Assembly: GCF_001509475.1 (NCBI RefSeq)
Contig: NZ_LLZG01000098.1
Span: forward strand, 1-16,864
DNA from: Streptomyces regalis
GTDB taxonomy: Bacteria; Actinomycetota; Actinomycetes; Streptomycetales; Streptomycetaceae
Length of the DNA stretch: 16,864 nt
Reading direction: 5' to 3'
Each line of letters begins with the position of its first letter. The first letter of the stretch is position 1. Shown here one piece after another: positions 1 through 8,341 of the stretch. A model generated the notes under the pieces. That model did no database searches and had not been told where the DNA came from. It saw nothing but the letters and a program-made list of their open reading frames with translations. The position numbers and the translations under genes are program-made.

Positions 1-1
1 C

Positions 2-913
2 GCCCCCTCGCCCCCCGTCCGGCCCCCGAAGAGCTACCAGCGGCCTCAGCCCCCCCGGGCCCCGCCCGCCCCGCCCCCCGCACCCGCTCCCGCCGCACCC
101 CCCGCCGCCGCCCCGGGTGCATGGCCCACCGCCGCGCCCGCAGGTGGCGGCCGGCGCCCCGGCGGCTGGCCCACGGCGACCCCGGCGGGTGGCGGCGCCC
201 AGCCCCAGGCCGCGTCGAGCGGCGCCCCCGCGCCCCAGCCTCCGCCCGCACCGCAGCCCACGGCGCCCACGCCCACGCCCGCTCCCGGTGCAGGCGCGGC
301 ACCGGCCTACGCGCCCCCGAGCGGCGGCCTCGACCCCCGCATGCTCTGGCCGAACATCCTCGAGGCGGTCAAGAACCGTCGCCGCTTCACCTGGATCCTG
401 CTCAGCCAGAACGCCCAGGTGGCCGGCTTCGACGGCACCACCCTCCAACTCGGCTTCGTCAACGCAGGCGCGCGCGACAACTTCGTGAGCAGCGGCAGCG
501 AGGACGTTCTGCGGCAGGCGCTGGGCGAGCAGTTCAACGTCCAGTGGAAGATCGAGGCCGTCGTCGACCCGTCGGGCGGAGGCTCGGCGCCCCCGTCGCC
601 GGGCGGTTCCTCCGGCTTCGGTGGCGGCGGCAACAGTGGCTACGGCGGTGGCGGTACGACCGCCCAGCGCCCGGCCCCTCCCCAGCCGACGCCCTCCACA
701 CCCACCCCGCCTCCGGCGGCCCCGGCACCGACCGCTGCCCCCGCCTCGGCGCCCCGGCCCTCCTCAGCACCGGAGCCGCGGCCCCCGGTGTCCATCGAGG
801 ACGACATCCCGGAGGACGACGATCCGGACCTCAACGAGTCGGCCCTGTCCGGCTACGAGCTGATCGTGCGGGAGCTGGGGGCGACGGTGGTGGAGGAGTT
901 CACGAACGAGTAG
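2..913 (+). CDS. dnaX: DNA polymerase III subunit gamma/tau, C-terminal part
   Basis: This is the 3' end of dnaX; the N-terminal AAA+ part lies left of the window, and the frame is open from base 2 to the TAG at 911-913 (303 residues). In the replisome, gamma/tau is the clamp-loader ATPase that loads the beta clamp and couples it to the polymerase. The visible part begins with a long Pro/Ala-rich linker. A folded block follows from about base 329, reading LDPRMLWPNILEAVKNRRR and on through LLSQNAQVAGFDG, typical of actinobacterial gamma/tau C-terminal regions. After it come a Gly-rich stretch (GFGGGG), a second Pro/Ala linker and an acidic tail (EDDIPEDDDPDLNE). The low-complexity linkers are normal for tau. 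The assignment rests on the folded block and on the position just before purD; no ATPase motifs are visible because of the truncation. Confidence 0.88.
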   Translation, partial: APSPPVRPPKSYQRPQPPRAPPAPPPAPAPAAPPAAAPGAWPTAAPAGGGRRPGGWPTATPAGGGAQPQAASSGAPAPQPPPAPQPTAPTPTPAPGAGAAPAYAPPSGGLDPRMLWPNILEAVKNRRRFTWILLSQNAQVAGFDGTTLQLGFVNAGARDNFVSSGSEDVLRQALGEQFNVQWKIEAVVDPSGGGSAPPSPGGSSGFGGGGNSGYGGGGTTAQRPAPPQPTPSTPTPPPAAPAPTAAPASAPRPSSAPEPRPPVSIEDDIPEDDDPDLNESALSGYELIVRELGATVVEEFTNE

Positions 914-941
914 GGGACCTTCACGGCCGAGGCGGGGGTCC

Positions 942-958
942 GGGGGCTGCAAGTCCCC
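942..958 (+). terminator. Weak hairpin after dnaX
   Basis: GGGGGCT, loop GCA, AGTCCCC forms a 7-bp stem with one G-U pair, 28 bases after the dnaX stop. No T-run follows. It overlaps a second short palindrome (GTCCCCAGGGGAC, 952-964). It may be a weak terminator of dnaX; the 149-bp gap holds nothing else apart from the purD promoter. Confidence 0.3.
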
Positions 959-1049
959 AGGGGACGGCAACCCCGACGGTGCCTGGGTCTTGGAGGAACA
1001 GATAGGTCACCAACCCCCGGCCCCTCGGCACCTCGCACAAAAACCCCGT

Positions 1050-1062
1050 TAGGCTGACCCCC
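1050..1062 (+). promoter_or_regulatory. Leaderless-type promoter of purD
   Basis: TAGGCT at 1050-1055 fits the actinobacterial -10 pattern TANNNT. It ends 7 bases before the purD GTG, so transcription would start at or next to the start codon. No Shine-Dalgarno sequence precedes the GTG, which agrees with a leaderless mRNA. No convincing -35 box is visible around 1027-1032. Confidence 0.5.
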
Positions 1063-2316
<1,254 letters not shown>

Positions 2317-2360
2317 AAGGCCCGCGGGCCTACCGCGCAGGCGCAATCTGCCACCGCACA

Positions 2361-2390
2361 GGACAACCCAAGACAACCCGAGACAACCTC
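2361..2390 (+). repeat. 10-bp tandem repeat, three units
   Basis: Three consecutive 10-mers, ggacaaccca / agacaacccg / agacaacctc, share the core GACAACC with an exact 10-bp period. They lie between the purD stop and its terminator. A one-helical-turn spacing would suit a DNA-binding protein, but no function is known to me. Confidence 0.7.
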
Positions 2391-2392
2391 GC

Positions 2393-2424
2393 AGGCCCCG
2401 AATCCGTCTCAGGATTCGGGGCCT
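2393..2424 (+). terminator. Strong terminator hairpin of purD
   Basis: AGGCCCCGAATCC (2393-2405) pairs perfectly with GGATTCGGGGCCT (2412-2424) around a 6-base loop, 77 bases after the purD stop. The 13-bp stem is followed by GGTTCTTG, without a real T-run, as is common in Streptomyces. Confidence 0.8.
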
Positions 2425-2674
2425 GGTTCTTGCCCGGGATCAGGGGCCTGATCCTCGCTGTCCGTCATCCACCTTTCCCCAAAGCCATTCCATCGAGTGA
2501 CCGCTGCCCCATCCGGCTGACGTGGGCCGAAGCCCCAACTAGGGTGCGGCGCAAGCGTTCCGGCACTTGGCCCACCGGCATTGCGATGTCAGTGGTGGGT
2601 GCCACAGTGGGGGAGTGAGCAAAGCCAGGACAGTTCGGACAGCCAGGGCAGTGGGGAGGGGGTGAGGTCCGGCC
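2425..2674. other. Intergenic region before the membrane protein
   Basis: About 250 bases without a credible gene. It must hold the promoter of the following gene, but no clear -35/-10 pair stands out. A purine-rich Shine-Dalgarno tract (GGGGGTGAGG) at 2658-2667 precedes the GTG at 2675 by 7 bases. Confidence 0.5.
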
Positions 2675-4528
2675 GTGACAGGTATGGGTGTGGAGGTCGG
2701 TGCGCAGTCTGCGCGCGCCCGGGCACTCGCCGTGCTGCGCATCCGCAGCCGAGCGCTCGCTGTCGCCCTGCTGCCCGCGGCGGTCGCCGTGGTGCTGCTC
2801 GTCGGCGCCTCCACCGACCACCTCGTCGGCCCGGGCTGGCACGCCGCCCGCTGGGTCGTGACCCCCGTCGCCGTCCTCGTCCTGCTGGCCGCCGCCGGCA
2901 TCGCCCTGGTCGTCGCCCGCGCCCGCCCCGCCGTCAGCCCCACGGTCCCGATAGCCGAGGAGCAGGCCCCGGACCTGTACCGGATGGTGCGCGACCTCGC
3001 CGACCGCCTCGACGTCCCCGCCCCGTCCGCGATAGCGCTCACCCCGGACTGCGACAGCTGGCTGGAGGACCGCACCCACCCGTCCCACGGCCCGCCCTCG
3101 GCCGAGGACCGCGACGAGTACGAGCTCAACGGCCTGCGTGGCGGAAGCACGCGCCGCGCCCACCGCCGTGCGCCGGCCGCCCCCGTCCTCGTCATCGGCT
3201 CCCCGTTCCTGTGGTGGATGCGCGTCGGCGAGTTGCGTGCGGTCCTCGCCCCGGTCGTCGCCGGTACGGGACCTTCCGCGCACCCGGACATAGCCCAGGC
3301 CCGGCGCTTCGTCCGGGGCCTGGACGCCGCCGTGGCCGTCTCCTCGACGCGCGGCCGTTGCCCGGGGTCGCGGGCGGTGTGTGCGGGCGTCGGCTGGGTC
3401 GCGCGGCTGCTGCTGCGCAGCTGCCGGGAGCACGCCACCGAGATGGAGCGGGGCGTGGCCGGCGCGGCCGCCGAGCGTGCACAGGCTGTGGATTACGGGC
3501 TGCGGATCGTCGCCCAGGAACAGGTCGGGCTGGCGTACGCCGGCTGGGACCGGCTGCTCACCCGTGTGGCGCTGCCCGCCTGGCGGATGGGTCGCTGGCC
3601 GTCCCGGCTGGACGCGGGCGTCGTCGCCGCCCTCACCGAGCTGTCCCGCCGGGACCGCCTGGCCGAGGGCTTCGCCTCCCGGCTGGGCGAGCGCCCCGCC
3701 TGCGACCTGCTCGAAGAGCCCGGCGCGGTCGACGAGGCCGCCTCACTCCTCGCCGCCCGCCTCTTCCACGGCTCCCGGGGCGCCCCCGCCGAGTCCGGCC
3801 CGGACTGGTCCCCGGTGGACTGGCAGGAGTACCCGGAGGAGGTCGTCGACCGCAAATGGCGCACCGACGCGGCCCGCCTGCACCGCGTCCTCGACGCTCT
3901 CGGCGTCCGCCGCACCACCGACGGCACACCCCCGGAGGCGAGTGGCCCGACCCTGGCCCGCGTCATGGAGCACCTCGCGACCCCACCGGACGACTCCACG
4001 ACCGCCCGGCCGGCCGACGCCCATGCCGCCCCCGCCGCCCCGCCTCCGCCCCCGAAGCCGCCCAAGGCCCCCAAGGCCCCCAAGGCCCCCTACGCAGCCA
4101 TGTCCGAGGACGGCTCCCCCGACGACCAGGAAACCGAGCGAAGCTCCGCTCTCGCCGCCGGCCTGACCGCCGAGCTGGCCCGCGAAGAGGCCGCAGCTCC
4201 CGCGGAGCAGACGACGTCCCCTGACCCCGGCACCACCCTCCTGGACATCGGCGCGCTCCCCCTCTTCCCGCTGCAGCCACCCCGCACCGCCCGCGAGCTG
4301 CTCACCGACCACGTCACGGCGATGGTGTGCTGCGCCGCGATGGACACCGCGGGTGCGGCCCCCGGCCTGGACTGGCTCGACGGCCCCACCCTCCTCATCG
4401 ACGGCGAGAGAGCGGCCGACCTGACCCCCAGAGTCCTCAGCCTCATCGAGGACGGCGATCCGGTGCCGCTGCGCGCCTGGCTGGTGGAGTCGGGGATACG
4501 CCCGGAGAAGCCGGTACGTCTGGTCTGA
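2675..4528 (+). CDS. Two-TM membrane protein, apparent inactive M48-like peptidase
   Basis: A 617-residue protein of unknown role. Two hydrophobic helices (about 28-46 and 61-83) anchor it. Next comes a block that reads like the M48/HtpX catalytic domain: EEQAPDLYRMVRDLADRLDVPAPSAIAL (95-122), then VLVIGSPFLWWMRVGELRAVLA (171-192). M48 enzymes have HExxH directly after this point; here the residues are PVVAGTG, so the zinc ligands are missing. The later part (246-345, with AGWDRLLTRVALPAW) resembles the helical second half of M48 proteins. A Pro/Lys linker with (KAP)3 follows near 461-472, then an acidic region and a separate C-terminal domain (about 525-617). The GTG start follows a good Shine-Dalgarno. 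The M48 relation is my inference from pattern; the two TM segments are clear. The gene is separated from purD by a strong terminator. Confidence 0.75.
   Translation: MTGMGVEVGAQSARARALAVLRIRSRALAVALLPAAVAVVLLVGASTDHLVGPGWHAARWVVTPVAVLVLLAAAGIALVVARARPAVSPTVPIAEEQAPDLYRMVRDLADRLDVPAPSAIALTPDCDSWLEDRTHPSHGPPSAEDRDEYELNGLRGGSTRRAHRRAPAAPVLVIGSPFLWWMRVGELRAVLAPVVAGTGPSAHPDIAQARRFVRGLDAAVAVSSTRGRCPGSRAVCAGVGWVARLLLRSCREHATEMERGVAGAAAERAQAVDYGLRIVAQEQVGLAYAGWDRLLTRVALPAWRMGRWPSRLDAGVVAALTELSRRDRLAEGFASRLGERPACDLLEEPGAVDEAASLLAARLFHGSRGAPAESGPDWSPVDWQEYPEEVVDRKWRTDAARLHRVLDALGVRRTTDGTPPEASGPTLARVMEHLATPPDDSTTARPADAHAAPAAPPPPPKPPKAPKAPKAPYAAMSEDGSPDDQETERSSALAAGLTAELAREEAAAPAEQTTSPDPGTTLLDIGALPLFPLQPPRTARELLTDHVTAMVCCAAMDTAGAAPGLDWLDGPTLLIDGERAADLTPRVLSLIEDGDPVPLRAWLVESGIRPEKPVRLV
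4055..4090 (+). repeat. 9-bp tandem repeat coding KPP(KAP)3
   Basis: AAGGCCCCC occurs three times in exact 9-bp register (4064-4090), preceded by a diverged unit AAGCCGCCC at 4055. It codes the Lys-Ala-Pro linker of the membrane protein and could vary in copy number between strains. Confidence 0.85.
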
Positions 4529-4774
4529 CGGCTGTTTCCCGCCGTATGCGGTCGGAACCCCCGGTTCCACTTTCGGCCAATTCGCAACGAATAGTGACAA
4601 CATGCGTGCGGAATGTGATGTGCTGGGATCGATAGCGCACATGGCAAGGGCTTGCGACATACGACAGCCGTACAAAAGCCCGCGTCGCACGACAGAAACC
4701 GCAAGCGCACCCAGCACTTGCACCACACAGAGCGCTCGATGCACCACCACGGGGGACGAGGGAGGGGTATGGCC
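4529..4774. other. Intergenic region before the dimethylformamidase-like gene
   Basis: 246 bases, noticeably richer in A/T than the coding flanks. It has a small hairpin GGAACC-CCC-GGTTCC (4554-4568), a possible weak terminator for the gene upstream. The promoter of the next gene should lie here, but no -35/-10 pair is convincing. The frame of the next gene stays open leftward to a TTG at 4652, but that stretch (His/Arg-rich) does not look like protein. Confidence 0.45.
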
Positions 4775-6265
4775 ATGGGGTCGGAGCAGATCCGCCGCTG
4801 GGAGTCGGGGGCACTCGCGCACGCGGTGACGGACCCCTTCGGCCAGGGCCCCGTCCCCTGGCTGCGCGGCAACGTGACGTACTTCGACGACACCGGCCAG
4901 GTCGTCCCCTGGTACGTCGACGGCCAGGCCCACCCCCCGACATCGGGCACCCCGAGGGTCCCGGCGCCCCGCAGCGCCGGCCCCCGCTCCGCCGACGACG
5001 TCCACCGGCAGATCAAGGGCTTCACCTCGACCGGCGCGGTCGCCCCCGGCGAGGCCGTCGACTTCCACATCACCGTCGACCCGCCCCAGGAATTCGCCGT
5101 CGACATCTACCGCATCGGCCACTACAGCGGCGACGGCGCCGCCAAGATCACCACCAGCCCCCGCCTCTCCGGCATCGTGCAGCCCCCGCCGCTCACCGCC
5201 GACCGCACGGTCTCCTGCCACCACTGGTGGCTGTCCTGGCGCCTGCAGGTCCCCTCGTACTGGAGCATCGGCGCCTACGTGGCCGTCCTGACCACCGCCG
5301 ACGGCTACCGCTCCCACATCCCCTTCACCGTGCGCGACAAGCACCCTGCGGACCTGCTCCTGCTCCTCCCCGACGTCACCTGGCAGGCCTACAACCTCTA
5401 CCCCGAGGACGGCCGCATCGGCGCCAGCCTCTACCACGCCTGGGACGAGGACGGCCGCCTGCTCGGCGAGGCCGACGCCGCCACGACCGTCTCCTTCGAC
5501 CGCCCGTACGCGGGCGCGGGCCTGCCCCTGCATGTCGGCCACGCCTACGACTTCATCCGCTGGGCCGAGCGCTACGGCTACGACCTCGCCTACGCCGACG
5601 CCCGCGACCTGCACGCGGGCCATGTCGACCCCACCCGCTACCGCGGCCTGGTCTTCCCCGGCCACGACGAGTACTGGTCGAGCAACATGCGCCGCACCGT
5701 GGAACTCGCCCGCGAGAACGGCACGTCCCTCGTCTTCCTCTCCGCCAACTCCATGTACTGGCAGGTCGAGTTGGGCCCCTCCCCGTCCGGCGTCCCCGAC
5801 CGCCTGATGACCTGCCGCAAACGCCAGGGGCCGGGCCGCCCGGTGCTCTGGCGGGAAATCGACCGCCCCGAGCAGGAGGTGATCGGCATCCAGTACGCGG
5901 GCCAGGTCCCCGAGCCGCACCCCCTGATCGTCCGCAACGCCGACCACTGGCTCTGGGAGGCGACCGGCGCCCACGAGGGCGACGAGGTCGAGGGCCTGGT
6001 CGCCGGCGAGGCCGACCGCTACTTCCCGCGCACCCCGCTGCCCGAGCACGAGGAGCGCATCCTGCTCGCCCACTCCCCGTACACCGACCGCGACGGCGCC
6101 CTCCGCCACCAGGAGACGTCCCTCTACCGCGCCCCCTCCGGCGCCCTGATCTTCGCGTCCGGAACCTTCGCCTGGTCCCCGGCACTGGACCGCCCGGGCC
6201 ACGTGGACGCCCGTGTCCAGCGTGCCACCGCAAACCTCCTGGACCGCATCTGCAAGCGTGACTGA
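4775..6265 (+). CDS. N,N-dimethylformamidase beta-subunit-like protein
   Basis: A 496-residue protein with the fold signature of the large subunit of N,N-dimethylformamidase (DmfA2 C-terminal region). Family landmarks are a beta-sandwich-like N-terminal part (FTSTGAVAPGEAVDFHI, VDIYRIGHYSGDGA), LLLLPDVTWQAYNLY (195-209), GLVFPGHDEYWS (291-302), and VEGLVAGEADRY (405-416). In DMFase a mononuclear iron is held by two Tyr and one Glu. Y206, Y300 and E406 or E412 are the natural candidates here, but this is inference. The start is ATG 4775, 7 bases after GGAGGGG; the ATG at 4769 is too close to it, and the TTG at 4652 would add a His-rich tail. There is no signal peptide and no small alpha-subunit gene next to it, so activity on DMF is not implied. 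It lies alone between the membrane protein and purC. The substrate is unknown. Confidence 0.78.
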   Translation: MGSEQIRRWESGALAHAVTDPFGQGPVPWLRGNVTYFDDTGQVVPWYVDGQAHPPTSGTPRVPAPRSAGPRSADDVHRQIKGFTSTGAVAPGEAVDFHITVDPPQEFAVDIYRIGHYSGDGAAKITTSPRLSGIVQPPPLTADRTVSCHHWWLSWRLQVPSYWSIGAYVAVLTTADGYRSHIPFTVRDKHPADLLLLLPDVTWQAYNLYPEDGRIGASLYHAWDEDGRLLGEADAATTVSFDRPYAGAGLPLHVGHAYDFIRWAERYGYDLAYADARDLHAGHVDPTRYRGLVFPGHDEYWSSNMRRTVELARENGTSLVFLSANSMYWQVELGPSPSGVPDRLMTCRKRQGPGRPVLWREIDRPEQEVIGIQYAGQVPEPHPLIVRNADHWLWEATGAHEGDEVEGLVAGEADRYFPRTPLPEHEERILLAHSPYTDRDGALRHQETSLYRAPSGALIFASGTFAWSPALDRPGHVDARVQRATANLLDRICKRD

Positions 6266-6312
6266 ACCCTGCTGAAGCCACCCCGTCCATGACCGATCCC
6301 CGGCATACGGGA

Positions 6313-6322
6313 GAATCGATTC
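6313..6322 (+). promoter_or_regulatory. 10-bp palindrome upstream of purC
   Basis: GAATCGATTC is a perfect palindrome in the 85-bp gap before purC, 28 bases ahead of the GTG. It lies where a promoter or operator would be expected. A palindrome this short can occur by chance. Confidence 0.3.
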
Positions 6323-6350
6323 CACTTGGACAGAACCACGGGGAGGAACC

Positions 6351-7250
6351 GTGTCCGGATTCGTAGAAAAGCCCGAGCCGATCCAGGTTCCGGGCTTGGT
6401 ACACCTGCACACCGGCAAGGTGCGCGAGCTGTACCAGAACGAGGCGGGCGACCTCGTGATGGTCGCCAGCGACCGCATGTCGGCGTACGACTGGGTGCTC
6501 CCCACCGAGATCCCCGACAAGGGCCGTATCCTCACCCAGCTCTCCCTCTGGTGGTTCGACCAGCTCGCCGACCTGGTCCCCAACCACGTCCTGGGCACCG
6601 ACGTGCCCGCAGGCGCCCCCGCCGACTGGGCGGGCCGCACCCTCGTCTGCAAGTCGCTCCAGATGGTCCCGGTGGAGGCCGTGGCCCGCGGCTACCTCAC
6701 CGGATCCGGCCTGGTCGAGTACAACGACTCCCGCACCGTCTGCGGCCTCGCCCTCCCCGAAGGCCTCGTCGACGGCTCGGAGCTCCCCGCCCCGATCTTC
6801 ACCCCGGCCACCAAGGCCGCGGTCGGCGAGCACGACGAGAACGTCTCCTACGAGGAGGTCGCCCGCCAGGTCGGCGCCGACACCGCCGCCCAGCTGCGCC
6901 AGGCGACCCTCGCCGTCTACTCCCGCGGCCGGGACATCGCCCGTGACCGCGGCATCATCCTCGCGGACACCAAGTTCGAGTTCGGCTTCGAGGGAGAGAC
7001 CCTGGTCATCGCCGACGAGGTCCTCACCCCGGACTCCTCGCGCTTCTGGCCGGCCGACCAGTGGGAGCCGGGCCGCGCGCAGCCGTCGTACGACAAGCAG
7101 TTCGTCCGTGACTGGCTGACCTCGCCGGCCTCCGGCTGGGACAGGAAGAGCGAGCAGCCCCCGCCGCCGCTGCCCCAGGAGGTCGTGGACGCGACGCGGG
7201 CGAAGTACGTGGAGGCGTACGAGCGCCTGACGGGCACGAGCTGGTCCTAG
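6351..7250 (+). CDS. purC: SAICAR synthetase
   Basis: PurC condenses CAIR with aspartate using ATP to give SAICAR in the purine pathway. At 299 residues it is the longer form of the family. Signatures are the nucleotide loop GKVRELY (22-28), SDRMSAYDWVLPTEIPDKG (40-58), VARGYLTGSG (111-120) and the second signature LADTKFEFG (204-212). The GTG start follows GGGAGGAA by two bases and gives the expected MSGFVEKPEPI. The gene has its own gap upstream (85 bp) and is not fused to purE or purK. Its TAG stop touches the left end of a 283-bp inverted-repeat element, so the transcript must cross that element before reaching the hairpins at 7551-7611. Confidence 0.97.
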   Translation: MSGFVEKPEPIQVPGLVHLHTGKVRELYQNEAGDLVMVASDRMSAYDWVLPTEIPDKGRILTQLSLWWFDQLADLVPNHVLGTDVPAGAPADWAGRTLVCKSLQMVPVEAVARGYLTGSGLVEYNDSRTVCGLALPEGLVDGSELPAPIFTPATKAAVGEHDENVSYEEVARQVGADTAAQLRQATLAVYSRGRDIARDRGIILADTKFEFGFEGETLVIADEVLTPDSSRFWPADQWEPGRAQPSYDKQFVRDWLTSPASGWDRKSEQPPPPLPQEVVDATRAKYVEAYERLTGTSWS

Positions 7251-7344
7251 GGCCTGTCTGACAATTCCCGCCTGCCCCGCGGCGTCTGGCACGCACTCCC
7301 CAGAGGGGGGGACCCCAGCCGCGTTGCCGAACCGCCCACGTGGC

Positions 7345-7399
7345 TCCTCCCCCCCCCGCTCGAACCGGCTTCGCTCGGCTCGCGCGGGGGCACCCCCAT
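7345..7399. repeat. Nested palindromic module B
   Basis: A C-run followed by CGCTCGAAC, a short centre, then CGCGCGGGGGCACCCCCAT. It is absent at the same place in the other element copy, where the sequence goes directly from CGTGGCTC into CGAGGGCG-like sequence. It resembles a small hairpin-forming repeat common in Streptomyces intergenic DNA, from memory. Confidence 0.55.
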
Positions 7400-7431
7400 C
7401 GAGGGCGGCTCCGGCGCCTTGCGATCGCACG

Positions 7432-7479
7432 CTCCCCCACGCTCGAACAACCTCGCGCGTCGCGCGGGGGGACCCCCAT
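7432..7479. repeat. Nested palindromic module C
   Basis: CTCCCCCACGCTCGAAC, a short centre, then CGCGCGGGGGGACCCCCAT. It is the second insertion of the same type as the module at 7345-7399 and is likewise missing from the copy in the ATPase gene. Confidence 0.55.
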
Positions 7480-7550
7480 GACGCCGCAGGGCCCGCCCTC
7501 CGGGCGGACGACGGGAATTGTCAGACAGGCCCCAGCGCGGAAACCGCGAA

Positions 7551-7572
7551 GCCCCCGGCGAAAGCCGGGGGC
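7551..7572. terminator. GAAA-loop hairpin
   Basis: GCCCCCGGC, loop GAAA, GCCGGGGGC: a 9-bp perfect stem downstream of purC and of the inverted-repeat element. Together with the next hairpin it likely ends purC transcription from the left and tRNA transcription from the right. Confidence 0.65.
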
Positions 7573-7583
7573 AAGGCAACGCA

Positions 7584-7611
7584 AAAGCCCCCGGCCGAAA
7601 CCGGGGGCTTT
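7584..7611. terminator. Bidirectional terminator between purC and tRNA-Gly
   Basis: AAAGCCCCCGG (7584-7594) and CCGGGGGCTTT (7601-7611) form an 11-bp stem with a 6-base loop. Read on the minus strand it is followed by TTTT, a classic intrinsic terminator for the tRNA gene, which lies 5 bases away. Read on the plus strand it ends in TTT and can serve purC. Confidence 0.85.
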
Positions 7612-7615
7612 CATC

Positions 7616-7691
7616 TGGAGCGGACGACGAGGCTCGAACTCGCGACCTCAACCTTGGCAAGGTTGCGCTCTACCAACTGAGCTACGTCCGC
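7616..7691 (-). tRNA. tRNA-Gly (anticodon GCC), CCA encoded
   Basis: Reading the minus strand from 7691: acceptor GCGGACG, D-arm GCTC-AGTTGGTA-GAGC, anticodon stem CAACC, loop TTGCCAA (anticodon GCC), stem GGTTG, T-arm with loop TTCGAGC, acceptor CGTCCGC, discriminator T and a genomic CCA (7618-7616). It reads GGC/GGT codons. It lies 23 bp after the stop of the response regulator on the same strand, so it might be co-transcribed with that operon. The 73-base body is identical to the tRNA at 11679-11751. Confidence 0.95.
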
Positions 7692-7714
7692 ATTGCGCCG
7701 TGGCGTGAGAGCAA

Positions 7715-8341
7715 CTATACCCAACCTCGCTCCCGCGCGAGACGCACTGCCGTGTGCCGGTTCTCCGCCCCGAGCTTCGAGACGGCCGACGACAGATAGT
7801 TCCGCACGGTCCCCTGCGACAGCGCGGCCCGCTCCGCGATCTCCGCGACGGGCGCCCCGTCGGCGGCGAGTTCCAGCACCTCGGCCTCGCGCGCGGTCAG
7901 CGGCGAGTCTCCGGCGGCGATCGCGTCGGCGGCCAACTCCGGGTCGACGTAACGGTTTCCGGCATGCACGGTACGGATGATCTCCGCGAGCCGCTGAGCG
8001 CTCACGGTCTTCGGGACGAACCCCCGCACACCCGCCTCAAGGGCCCGCTTCAGATGTCCGGGCCGCCCGTGACTGGTCACGATCAGCACCTTGCATCCGG
8101 GCAGTCCGGCGCGCAGAGATGTGGCGACCTTCACACCGTCCGCCCCGGGCATCTGAAGATCCAGTACGGCGACATCGGGTTCGTGCGCCCGTGCCATCGC
8201 CAGCGCCTCCGGCCCGCTCGCCGCCTCGGCGACGATCACGAGGTCGTCCTCAAGGGAGAGCAGCGTGGCGAGCGCCCCCCGGATCAGATGCTCGTCGTCG
8301 GCGAGCAGCAGCCGTACGGGCCGGTTCGTACGGCCGGTCAT
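7715..8341 (-). CDS. NarL/LuxR-family response regulator
   Basis: A 208-residue response regulator. The receiver domain has the acidic pocket D15/D16, phospho-acceptor D61 in VLDLQMP, T89 in VTSHG and K111 in FVPKT. The C-terminal LuxR helix-turn-helix spans about 147-205 (SPLTAREAEVLELAADG, then IAERAALSQGTVRNYLSSA). Its ATG overlaps the stop of the histidine-kinase gene (ATGA, 8338-8341), so the two are translationally coupled and almost certainly cognate. It is the last gene of the ABC-ATPase / permease / kinase / regulator operon. Regulators of this type next to an ABC exporter usually control that exporter; a candidate target site is the palindrome at 11594-11605. Confidence 0.94.
   Translation of the reverse strand: MTGRTNRPVRLLLADDEHLIRGALATLLSLEDDLVIVAEAASGPEALAMARAHEPDVAVLDLQMPGADGVKVATSLRAGLPGCKVLIVTSHGRPGHLKRALEAGVRGFVPKTVSAQRLAEIIRTVHAGNRYVDPELAADAIAAGDSPLTAREAEVLELAADGAPVAEIAERAALSQGTVRNYLSSAVSKLGAENRHTAVRLARERGWV

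Larger units (their letters stand above)
7250..7532. mobile_element. MITE-like inverted-repeat element, composite copy
   Basis: The ends are perfect 21-bp inverted repeats: GGGCCTGTCTGACAAT... at 7250-7270 and its complement at 7512-7532. There is no transposase. The interior is the same as that of a second copy inside the ABC ATPase gene (11003-11182), including GCGTTGCCGAA, CGCCCACGTGGCTC, CTCCGGCGCCTTGCGATC and GGGCGGACGACGGG. This copy is about 109 bp longer because three small modules are present (near 7295-7317, 7345-7399 and 7432-7479); the last two share CGCTCGAAC and end in ACCCCCAT. It starts at the last base of the purC stop codon. It is probably a non-autonomous element moved by an IS transposase elsewhere; the IS family is not determined. 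Confidence 0.8.

Noticed and set aside
3743..6652. Very long open frame (969 codons) on the minus strand across two plus-strand genes
   Set aside because: It lies opposite clear coding genes, is rich in Gly/Val/Ala/Asp without any family motif, and follows the frame expected to be open opposite high-GC3 genes.
7250..7660. Several overlapping frames across the inverted-repeat element
   Set aside because: They are by-products of the GC-rich repeat; none has a start signal or domain pattern.
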